Source: VMCP01 sp965655465 | Lineage (GTDB): Bacteria; Bacteroidota; Bacteroidia; NS11-12g; UBA955 | Direction: 5' to 3' | Assembly: GCA_965655465.1 (NCBI GenBank) | Contig: CBFHGY010000038.1 | Span: 1 to 19,891, forward strand | DNA: 19,891 nt | Part shown: positions 1-6,636 of the stretch, in pieces | How the letters are laid out: every line of letters starts with the position of its first letter | How positions within the stretch are numbered: the first letter of the stretch is position 1 | Notes under the pieces: generated by a model | What the model saw: only the letters and a program-made list of their open reading frames with translations | Told to the model about the DNA's origin: nothing | Database searches by the model: none | Program-made: the position numbers and the translations under genes

Positions 1-291
1 TTAACCGATACCATTTTTATGGTGAAAGATTCCCTTTATGAGGTTAAAGCTAATTTCTATCATATTCATGACGGAATAAAAGAAGAAATAAATTCTGAAA
101 TCATCCAAGAAGCTAATGACCATATCATTTGCTACACAAACCTAAACCTGGCCAACGTGGTACATTTGGAATTAAACAGAACCGATGTGGACCAACAGAA
201 TAGAGAATTGGGAATAACAACCACATGGAAAGGGTTGTTCCCTCATAATAGCGGCATTATGGTTCTTGCGATATTGGAGAAACCGACGTAG
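1..291 (+). CDS. C-terminal part of a probable secreted/lipoprotein-type protein, 5' end outside window, probably frameshifted near its end
   Basis: The reading frame is open from base 1, so the gene begins left of the window; the ATG at 19 is an internal methionine. About 96 residues are visible, including a HIHDG stretch, an EEINSEIIQEANDH segment, ELNRTD and a LGITTTW stretch. From memory this pattern (polar EExxEExxEHxxxY, then RTDxD, then GLxTxW) matches the C-terminal half of a family of small Bacteroidota lipoproteins of unknown function; I cannot search to confirm. Members typically end in a GETDVEVTF-like strand. That strand is present here but in another frame, just past the stop at 289-291. 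No signal peptide can be judged because the N-terminus is missing. Nothing in the sequence shows a biochemical role. Confidence 0.6.
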   Translation, partial: LTDTIFMVKDSLYEVKANFYHIHDGIKEEINSEIIQEANDHIICYTNLNLANVVHLELNRTDVDQQNRELGITTTWKGLFPHNSGIMVLAILEKPT

Positions 292-320
292 AGGTCACAT
301 TCCCGTATCGGGTTAAATAA
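270..320 (+). other. Out-of-frame natural C-terminus of the upstream gene
   Basis: Starting with the GAT at 270-272, the third frame reads DIGETDVEVTFPYRVK and stops at TAA 318-320. This resembles the usual last beta-strand of the lipoprotein-type family suggested for the preceding gene. The visible frame would join it if one base (or one plus a multiple of three) were restored around 255-270. Either the gene is frameshifted in this organism or the sequence has an error here. Confidence 0.6.
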
Positions 321-380
321 ATTAAAATATACCGGTAACCACCGTTTCATTTCTTCACTTCATTTAACCAGATTTCAGGC

Positions 381-427
381 CATGATGTTCACTTTTAACA
401 TTTTCTCAAACATAATTGAGCATCATG
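381..427. promoter_or_regulatory. Inverted repeat overlapping the gcvT promoter
   Basis: CATGATGTTCA at 381-391 is matched by TGAGCATCATG at 417-427, eleven positions with one G/T wobble, separated by 25 AT-rich bases. The right arm overlaps the TTG at 416-418 that sits where a -33 element would be. It could be an operator, or a weak hairpin ending the upstream transcript; there is no T-tract after it. Confidence 0.3.
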
Positions 428-444
428 TGTTTTTCGTACCTTTG
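416..444 (+). promoter_or_regulatory. Bacteroidota-type promoter of gcvT (TTG ... TAccTTTG)
   Basis: A TTG at 416-418 and TACCTTTG at 437-444 are separated by 18 bases, matching the Bacteroidota -33/-7 consensus (TTG, TAnnTTTG). Only four bases separate the -7 box from the ATG at 449, so the transcript would start at or within a base or two of the start codon. Confidence 0.7.
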
Positions 445-448
445 TAAT

Positions 449-1546
449 ATGACACAAGGAGAATTGCTAAAATCCACCGCATTAACCGAACTACACCGCA
501 GTTTGGGGGCTAAAATGGTACCGTTTGCGGGTTATGATATGCCTGTGCTTTACACCAACCTTATTCAAGAACATCATGCTGTGCGAAACAGTGTAGGAGT
601 TTTTGACGTAAGCCATATGGGGGAAGTTTTTGTAACAGGTCCTAATGCTTATGCATTTGTGGAATTCCTAACGAGCAACGATGTAAGCTCCTTAGTAGAT
701 GGGAAAGTACAATATTCTTGCATGCCAAATCATGACGGCGGAATTGTAGACGATTTATTGGTATATCGTTTTTCTGCTGAAAAATATTTTTTGGTAATCA
801 ACGCATCAAATATTGAAAAAGATCTCAATTGGATGCATGAAATCAACCAAAAATTTGGCGCTGAAATCACCAATTACTCAGACGATTTCTCTTTGTTGGC
901 CGTTCAAGGTCCTAATGCCCACAAGGCGATCCAAAAAATAACCGAAACCAATCTAAGCAATATTCCATATTACCAATTTGAAGAGGGAAAAATTGCTGGG
1001 GTTGATGCCATTATTTCAAATACGGGCTACACCGGTGCAGGCGGTTTTGAATTGTATATTGCCAACAATGATGCTGCCGCTGTATGGAATGCCGTTTTCG
1101 AAGCAGGTAAAGAATTCGACATAATGCCTTGCGGTTTAGGTGCTCGAGATACCTTGCGTTTAGAAAAGGGTTTCTGTTTATACGGCAACGATATCAACGA
1201 TACCACATCTCCTATTGAAGCAGGATTGGGTTGGATTACCAAATTCAATAATCCATTTAACCATTCCGAATACCATTTGAAAATCAAAGAAAACAAACCA
1301 AGCAAAAAATTAGTAGGTTTTATTTTGGAAGACCGTGGTATTCCCCGTCAACACTATCCTATTTGCAGCGCCGATGGCACCGTTATTGGCGAAGTAACAA
1401 GCGGAACAATGAGCCCAACTTTAAGTAAAGCCATTGGCATGGGATATGTTGCATCTGAGTATGCCAAAGCGGGCAGCGAAATTTATATAGAGGTACGTGG
1501 CAAATTGCTAAAATCAATCGTAACGAAATTGCCATTCCTGGCTTAA
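449..1546 (+). CDS. gcvT: Aminomethyltransferase (glycine cleavage system T protein)
   Basis: Transfers the methylene group from the aminomethyl arm of lipoylated H protein to tetrahydrofolate, releasing ammonia, as part of glycine cleavage in the cytosol. The 365-residue length is normal for GcvT. Visible family motifs are AKMVPFAGYDMP near residue 21, DVSHMGEV at 53-60, GGIVDDLLVYR with Asp101 at the position of the catalytic Asp101 of E. coli GcvT, a SNTGYTGAGGFELY stretch, GLGARDTLRLEKG, and EVTSGTMSP near the C-terminus. The start is placed at ATG 449 because MTQGELLKSTAL... aligns with normal GcvT N-termini; an in-frame TTG at 416 lies inside the promoter and is rejected. The gene stands alone: gcvH and gcvP are not in this window. 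A strong terminator follows. Confidence 0.96.
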   Translation: MTQGELLKSTALTELHRSLGAKMVPFAGYDMPVLYTNLIQEHHAVRNSVGVFDVSHMGEVFVTGPNAYAFVEFLTSNDVSSLVDGKVQYSCMPNHDGGIVDDLLVYRFSAEKYFLVINASNIEKDLNWMHEINQKFGAEITNYSDDFSLLAVQGPNAHKAIQKITETNLSNIPYYQFEEGKIAGVDAIISNTGYTGAGGFELYIANNDAAAVWNAVFEAGKEFDIMPCGLGARDTLRLEKGFCLYGNDINDTTSPIEAGLGWITKFNNPFNHSEYHLKIKENKPSKKLVGFILEDRGIPRQHYPICSADGTVIGEVTSGTMSPTLSKAIGMGYVASEYAKAGSEIYIEVRGKLLKSIVTKLPFLA

Positions 1547-1578
1547 TGCTACCCAGATATAGTTAATTTAATATCTAC

Positions 1579-1633
1579 AAGAATTGCACATGAAAAATTA
1601 TCTTTAATTTTGGTTCATGTGCAATTCTTTTTT
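1579..1633 (+). terminator. Rho-independent terminator of gcvT
   Basis: AAGAATTGCACATGAA (1579-1594) pairs perfectly over 16 bases with TTCATGTGCAATTCTT (1614-1629), with an AAATTA/TAATTT inner pairing in the loop, followed by a T-run at 1628-1633. It starts 33 bases after the gcvT stop. This is one of the strongest hairpins in the window. Confidence 0.9.
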
Positions 1634-4379
1634 ACGTTTTTACCATTGCAATCTCCCTTCACTTTGCGATTTTTATATCCAATACGCTAAAAATTACATC
1701 TTGTTACTGATAGGGTTATCCTTAACAGGTATCCTATTTTCACAAACAAATTCCAATTTCACCGAGACGCATAAACAGCTTCCATCCCTTCAGTTCGTTC
1801 CGGTTTTAATCAATATTGAGGAAATACTTACTGCGTATGAACAAGATTCAAATATTAATCCTATTTATATATACCGAGACCAATCCACCGGAAGTCAAAT
1901 AACAACACAAAAATTTAACCGCGCTTACCCTTTCGAAAATTGTGGCTTAGCTATAGTTCAATTCGAAAATGAGGATGTTTTATCGGTTATTAATACGAAA
2001 GGGGAACGTATTTTTAAACTTTCCAATCCGGCCGACCATTTACGTATTATCGGGAATGGGTTTATTGAAGTTCAAAACAATAATTTACTTGCAGATGAGT
2101 CTCATTATGACTTATATCTAAAGGGAACACGTATTTTAAGTGGAATGCACCATGAATTCCATGAAATCCGCGGAAGCGCGCTTATCATGAATTATAATTA
2201 CAACTTAGATTTTGCTCAAAATCAATCCATACTAATTGATTCCACAGGTCATGTAATTGCAAAAAATCTCATTTATAAATCAGACCGAAATGGCTTTTTG
2301 TATTTTGTTAACGAAATAAAAAAAGGGGGAAAGTCTAAACTGGAGATTTATAATTCCCTTGGCAATACTATTTTCACTTCACCCGACTTGGATTTTAATT
2401 TAGAAAACTATGATTATTTTCCAAAAAACATTCAAACCATACAGACGGAATTCAACCAAAAATTTCATTTTTTTATCTTGGGAAACGAAAAAAATCCTAA
2501 GAAGAATCGATTTGTAGCAATTTCAGAAAACGGAAAAATCATCAACGAAACCCCAGGGGTAGTTGAATATCAAATAAAAAAAGATTGGGTAAAACTCAGC
2601 CTTTTTAATAAAAATGAAGAGGATAACATCGCGCTTTTTCATCCCCATAAAGGGTATTTCCCTAAAATCCTATTGGGAAGTTTCCTGAAGAATCAAGAAA
2701 AACCGTGTTTTATCTATCAAAACAGGAATAAGGAAATCTGCCTGTACAACGATATAAAATCAATTTTACTCCCCCACAAAAAATTTAACTATTCTAGGTT
2801 AATTCAATTGGGAAATGGCGCTTTTTTAGAAATCGACAATAATGGCAAAAATACTGCCGCAACTCAGTTTTGGTTGGATTTTGAAACCGAAAAATCAGTT
2901 CCCGTAAAAACCTTCAAATATGATACAAGGAAAAAACAATGTGTATATATCGATTTACAATCATCAAAACTAGTTTGTTCGGGAACAAGCTCGCATATAT
3001 TTACTTCAAAAGACCTGGGGGTACCGATAGAATATTGTAGAATTGCTCACTGTACTAAAAACTATTTCAGCTTAGAAATAAACGATATCCTTTACTTTTT
3101 TGATTATCAGGGCCGATCAATAAATGAACACATTGCTGAATCTGAAATTTGGGAATTAGATTCGGAAATAGATTTGGAAATAGAACCTGCGCTGATTTAT
3201 AGATTGTCGAATTCAAAGCATTTGAAGATCGTTGGTATTCCCAACCACGAATTCAAAAAAACAAAAGATGCTCTCGCTCCCACTGGAAATATTCTGTCCC
3301 AGGATGCATCAAACCATATCGCTTTAATTCCTCTTGGGAATGGGTCACATTCAAATGAGATTCAACCTCAATTCATTACCATTGATTCTATATTTGATTA
3401 TCAGTTTTATCATCCTTTAATAGACGATGCCGGAGAATTCGATTATCAAGAATTAAACCTAGATGCAGCGAAGCTGAATTTCGATATTATTTACAACGAC
3501 AGATTGCGCAAATTTTGGATTTACTACAAAGGCAATCAAATAAAACAAGGCAGTTATGCAGGTCTCTTTTTAAACAACTGTGTTTCTAGATTTAAAGGAA
3601 TGAACATTACCTCGCTGTTCAACAATGATGAAATCCCCTTTATATTTAACACCGGTAAAGAAGTATATATCACGAAGAAAGGGCCCCATGGATCGATGAC
3701 TATGGATAGCATAGACTCCCAATTTACTCAATTTCGTACAGCTAAGAACCTCCTTTACAATCGAAGTATTACAAGGGAAGAAAGTTCATCTGTTAATTTA
3801 TACTCTTACCTATATAAATTAGAAGAAATTCAGTATAATTCTGATAAGGCTTTTGAATATTTAGATGAATTAATCTGGGTAAATACAGATAGCGGTCGCA
3901 TGGGAATTTGGAATTTTAAGAGCAAAGAATGGTTGGTAGATCCCAATTTGGGGTCAATTGTGGGTGTTTTTGCTTCAGATAATTTAATCCTTTTAACCGA
4001 AAAGCAATCAAACACGCAAATAATAAAGAGCATTGTAGGAAAACCATTGATAACCTTTGATTCAAATACGGCATTGAACATATTTGATGAGGGTGAGGAA
4101 ATGGGACTATTTATAGAAACGAAAACTTCCAACTCCGAAAACCGAGATTCCGTTTTCTTTCAAACATATCGTATCGATAATCAGTATTCGGTTAGAACCC
4201 ACTTCCCAAATTACAATTCCTTACCCGATAATTTGAAAAATATCTTAATGTTGAACTCAGACGAAGGATTTAATCAAAATATACACCAAGGACTTTTCAG
4301 CATATCGCTCAATTTTTTTGATGAAATACCTATTTATTTTGAACGCAATGGAACCCTTTTGCTAGAGTTTAATAGATAA
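1617..4379 (+). CDS. Large exported protein of unknown function; start codon uncertain
   Basis: I do not recognise a family. From 1617 the frame encodes 920 residues; KNYILLLIGLSLTGILFSQ (about residues 25-43) looks like a signal peptide cleaved near FSQ, so the product is probably periplasmic or secreted. The mature part is rich in aromatic and polar residues and contains scattered turn-like units of the form xxGxxI (NTKGERIF, DSTGHVIA, NSLGNTIF, SENGKIIN, YQGRSI). These recall beta-propeller or WG-type repeats, but this is inference. I see no catalytic motif, lipobox or recognisable type IX sorting domain; the C-terminus is NGTLLLEFNR. The ATG at 1617 lies inside the 3' arm of the gcvT terminator and gives an unusually long n-region. 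Weak -7-like boxes at 1641-1648 and 1659-1666 suggest a later start, but no ATG or GTG follows before the signal core; candidates are ATC 1677 or TTG 1701. Confidence 0.7.
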   Translation: MCNSFLRFYHCNLPSLCDFYIQYAKNYILLLIGLSLTGILFSQTNSNFTETHKQLPSLQFVPVLINIEEILTAYEQDSNINPIYIYRDQSTGSQITTQKFNRAYPFENCGLAIVQFENEDVLSVINTKGERIFKLSNPADHLRIIGNGFIEVQNNNLLADESHYDLYLKGTRILSGMHHEFHEIRGSALIMNYNYNLDFAQNQSILIDSTGHVIAKNLIYKSDRNGFLYFVNEIKKGGKSKLEIYNSLGNTIFTSPDLDFNLENYDYFPKNIQTIQTEFNQKFHFFILGNEKNPKKNRFVAISENGKIINETPGVVEYQIKKDWVKLSLFNKNEEDNIALFHPHKGYFPKILLGSFLKNQEKPCFIYQNRNKEICLYNDIKSILLPHKKFNYSRLIQLGNGAFLEIDNNGKNTAATQFWLDFETEKSVPVKTFKYDTRKKQCVYIDLQSSKLVCSGTSSHIFTSKDLGVPIEYCRIAHCTKNYFSLEINDILYFFDYQGRSINEHIAESEIWELDSEIDLEIEPALIYRLSNSKHLKIVGIPNHEFKKTKDALAPTGNILSQDASNHIALIPLGNGSHSNEIQPQFITIDSIFDYQFYHPLIDDAGEFDYQELNLDAAKLNFDIIYNDRLRKFWIYYKGNQIKQGSYAGLFLNNCVSRFKGMNITSLFNNDEIPFIFNTGKEVYITKKGPHGSMTMDSIDSQFTQFRTAKNLLYNRSITREESSSVNLYSYLYKLEEIQYNSDKAFEYLDELIWVNTDSGRMGIWNFKSKEWLVDPNLGSIVGVFASDNLILLTEKQSNTQIIKSIVGKPLITFDSNTALNIFDEGEEMGLFIETKTSNSENRDSVFFQTYRIDNQYSVRTHFPNYNSLPDNLKNILMLNSDEGFNQNIHQGLFSISLNFFDEIPIYFERNGTLLLEFNR

Positions 4380-4380
4380 T

Positions 4381-5622
4381 TTAGCCGTCATGCCGCAAGG
4401 CTTCGATAGGATTTAGTTTCGCTGCTTTATTGGCAGGATATATTCCCGCAACCAATCCTACTAAAAGCGAAACCAATAAGGCCACAAAGATCCAAAACCA
4501 AGGGGCAATAAATCCACTTCCTAAAAAATGACCAACAATATTTCCTAAACTAATTCCTAATATAATTCCGGCGACTCCTCCAATTTGGCAAATAACCAAA
4601 GCTTCTACCAAAAATTGATTTCGGATTCCAACTGAGGTAGCGCCTAAGGATTTTCTTAATCCTATTTCCTTGGTTCTTTCTGTAACCGATACCAGCATAA
4701 TATTCATTAAACTTACCGCTGCACCTAATAAAGTTATAATTCCTATTAATACCCCAACACCGGAAACCATCGACAATTGACTTTTCACATCATTCGCCAA
4801 TGCATCGCTGCGTGTTATGGTGAAATTCGGGGGATCTGTGGGACGCAATCGACGCACACGGCGTAACACATTTTGCGCTTGTATCATATCGACATCCATA
4901 TTTTCTACGGTAGGAGATAACACCGTAATCGTTACGTTATTCTGTGCTTGGGTAAACACTTGTCGCGCTTTCTGGATTCCAATAAATACCTGGCGATCTC
5001 CTCCCGACATACCCATACTCGAACCTTTTTTATCCAACTCGCCTATGACCCTAAAGGGAACTCCATCAATGGAGACTTCCTGACCCACACTAGCCCCTTT
5101 GGGCACATCAACCCCAAACAATTGGATAACCACATCAGAGCCTAAAATAACCCATGGCATACCGAGATGGATATCTTCAGGCGTAAAATTCCTTCCCCCG
5201 GATAATTCAAAACTTGAAACGCTTAAGTAATTTTCATCTACCCCTAAAACCCGGATATTCGGATTGGTTTCGGCACTTTGTGCCCGCAATCTCGAATTGA
5301 AACCAGCATTAATTGCAAAAGATACTGTTGCGGGATTATCAAAAAGTTCCTCAAATTGCTGCGCTTGGGCATACGTTAAATCTTCATAGGTATTCCGCTT
5401 TCCATACCTTGAAACAGAAATGGCATTGGTAACGGTAAAACTCCTTGCACCAAAACGCGTCATGGTCTTTGTAATGGCATTTCCCATGGCATCAATTGAG
5501 GTGAGTATACCCACTAAAGCTGTAATGCCTATGGCAATAATAGAAGCCGTAATCACTGCTCTTAAGCGATGCGATTTTAGCGAGGCAACCCCTTGCCTGA
5601 TATGTTCAACAAGAACCGACAA
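4381..5622 (-). CDS. ABC transporter permease, MacB/FtsX type
   Basis: An inner-membrane permease subunit of the MacB/LolC/FtsX class, which works with a separate ATPase to move substrates or transmit force across the envelope. It has the standard layout: a cytoplasmic start, TM1 at about residues 22-44, a MacB-like periplasmic core to about 280, then TM2 (283-312), the cytoplasmic motif SVTERTKEIGLRKSLGA (312-328), TM3 (337-362) and TM4 (374-396), ending in PIEALRHDG as is usual. I place the start at TTG 5622 (413 residues), which begins five bases after the hesB stop and gives an N-terminus like those of relatives; a TTG at 5652 would overlap hesB by 25 bases. No ATPase or periplasmic adaptor gene is adjacent, so the substrate is unknown. 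It is probably cotranscribed with hesB. Its stop codon is one base from that of the convergent gene. Confidence 0.88.
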   Translation of the reverse strand: MSVLVEHIRQGVASLKSHRLRAVITASIIAIGITALVGILTSIDAMGNAITKTMTRFGARSFTVTNAISVSRYGKRNTYEDLTYAQAQQFEELFDNPATVSFAINAGFNSRLRAQSAETNPNIRVLGVDENYLSVSSFELSGGRNFTPEDIHLGMPWVILGSDVVIQLFGVDVPKGASVGQEVSIDGVPFRVIGELDKKGSSMGMSGGDRQVFIGIQKARQVFTQAQNNVTITVLSPTVENMDVDMIQAQNVLRRVRRLRPTDPPNFTITRSDALANDVKSQLSMVSGVGVLIGIITLLGAAVSLMNIMLVSVTERTKEIGLRKSLGATSVGIRNQFLVEALVICQIGGVAGIILGISLGNIVGHFLGSGFIAPWFWIFVALLVSLLVGLVAGIYPANKAAKLNPIEALRHDG

Positions 5623-5627
5623 ATGCG

Positions 5628-6002
5628 TTATGCTGAAAACGATTGTCCGCAACCACAGGTTTCAGACGCATTGGGATTGTTAAAGGAAAATCCACGGTTA
5701 TTCAACCCCGTTTCCCAATCTACCTCCATTCCTAATACATACATCACATGGGCTTTCTTCATCGAAACAGGAATCCCCTCAATTTCATAATGGGTATCGT
5801 CTGGCTCTTTTTTGTCGAATGCCAATAAATAGCTCATTCCCGAACACCCACCTCCTTTTACGCCAATGCGTAAAACAGAATCTTCAGAAACTGCTAATTC
5901 CTTATATAAACGATGCAATTCTTGTAAAGCGGAAGGGGTAAACCCCACTGGAGGCAATTCCAATTGGGTTTTGTGCTCTTGATTTTCAATAATGGACTCC
6001 AT
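5628..6002 (-). CDS. HesB/IscA/ErpA-family iron-sulfur cluster assembly protein
   Basis: A small (124 residues) A-type carrier that accepts Fe-S clusters and passes them to target enzymes in the cytosol. The three conserved ligand cysteines are present: Cys53 in GGGCSGMSY, and Cys116 and Cys118 in ETCGCGQSF near the C-terminus. The FxFxNPNA strand before the last pair is also typical. The start is ATG 6002; the frame is open to 6035, but the extra residues lie in the promoter region and are not family-like. Five bases upstream of the ATG is TAAATTTG (6008-6015 on this strand), a perfect -7 box. It heads a probable two-gene unit with the permease. Which subtype (IscA, SufA, ErpA) it is cannot be told from sequence; no suf or isc genes are nearby. 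Confidence 0.93.
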   Translation of the reverse strand: MESIIENQEHKTQLELPPVGFTPSALQELHRLYKELAVSEDSVLRIGVKGGGCSGMSYLLAFDKKEPDDTHYEIEGIPVSMKKAHVMYVLGMEVDWETGLNNRGFSFNNPNASETCGCGQSFSA

Positions 6003-6007
6003 AATTA

Positions 6008-6015
6008 CAAATTTA
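6008..6015 (-). promoter_or_regulatory. -7 promoter element of hesB (TAAATTTG)
   Basis: A perfect TAnnTTTG on the minus strand, five bases before the hesB ATG (6000-6002). No clear -33 TTTG lies at the usual distance. The spacing implies a leader of only a few bases at most. Confidence 0.55.
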
Positions 6016-6070
6016 ACGCAATTCGTCGAACCCACCCCTACTCACTCCTTCGGTTGTGCGTTAAACGGCC

Positions 6071-6078
6071 TATCTTTG
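6071..6078 (+). promoter_or_regulatory. -7 promoter element of the small membrane protein gene (TATCTTTG)
   Basis: A perfect TAnnTTTG twelve bases before ATG 6091, divergent from the hesB promoter 55 bases away. A TTG at 6054-6056 is only 14 bases upstream, shorter than usual for a -33 element. Confidence 0.55.
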
Positions 6079-6090
6079 TCGAAAATTTAT

Positions 6091-6621
6091 ATGGAAACCC
6101 AGTTTATACTCAGTTTATCCTTGGTTATTGTTAGCGGTGTTTTGGTCATCGTTTCGGCCTATGTCGTAATGAAAAACATGTCTAAAAACTTAGAAAAAAC
6201 GCTGCGTGCCGAGATCATCCGTCAAAACAATAAAGATTTCGCCAAACTAAAAATGGCGGCTTATGAAAGACTGGCCTTGCTCTTAGAGCGCAATAGTGTG
6301 CCTTCCCTCATCCATAAATTCACCAAATCTGCTGGTAGTCCTGCTCAAATTTCCGAAATGATGCAACATGCCATCAATGAAGAATTCAATTACAACCTTT
6401 CACAACAAGTGTATGTAAGTGGTCAAACATGGACTACTCTGAAAATCGTAAAGGAACAAACCCTAATATTCATAAAAACCACCGAGAAAATGCTTCCTGA
6501 AAATGCTACCAAGGCAGACTTTTTTGGTGCGCTTATTCTTAAAATGCAGGAAAACGGAGAAATTCCTCATGAAAAAGGATTGCAAATGATTCGGTCTGAA
6601 ATTGAGTTACTATTTAATTAA
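6091..6621 (+). CDS. Small membrane-anchored protein, DUF7935-like
   Basis: 176 residues: one N-terminal membrane segment (about 4-27, FILSLSLVIVSGVLVIVSAYVV) followed by a charged, helical cytoplasmic part with KMAAYERLALLLERNSVPSL, then NEEFNYNLSQQVYVSGQTWTTLK. This resembles, from memory, the Bacteroidota family now called DUF7935, whose function is unknown. The start is ATG 6091, just after a -7 box; the open frame back to 5992 runs through divergent promoter DNA and into the antisense of hesB. Its stop is 15 bases before the mutase gene, so the two are probably cotranscribed. That linkage is the only hint of role and does not prove a functional tie. Confidence 0.8.
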   Translation: METQFILSLSLVIVSGVLVIVSAYVVMKNMSKNLEKTLRAEIIRQNNKDFAKLKMAAYERLALLLERNSVPSLIHKFTKSAGSPAQISEMMQHAINEEFNYNLSQQVYVSGQTWTTLKIVKEQTLIFIKTTEKMLPENATKADFFGALILKMQENGEIPHEKGLQMIRSEIELLFN

Positions 6622-6636
6622 TCCCCCTTATTTAAC

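Noticed and set aside
416..448. Longer gcvT reading frame starting at TTG 416
   Set aside because: The extra residues fall within the promoter (TTG ... TAccTTTG), and GcvT proteins normally start as MTQGELLKSTAL does from ATG 449.
5992..6090. N-terminal extension of the small membrane protein back to ATG 5992
   Set aside because: It runs antisense to the hesB start and through both divergent promoters; the membrane segment begins naturally at ATG 6091.
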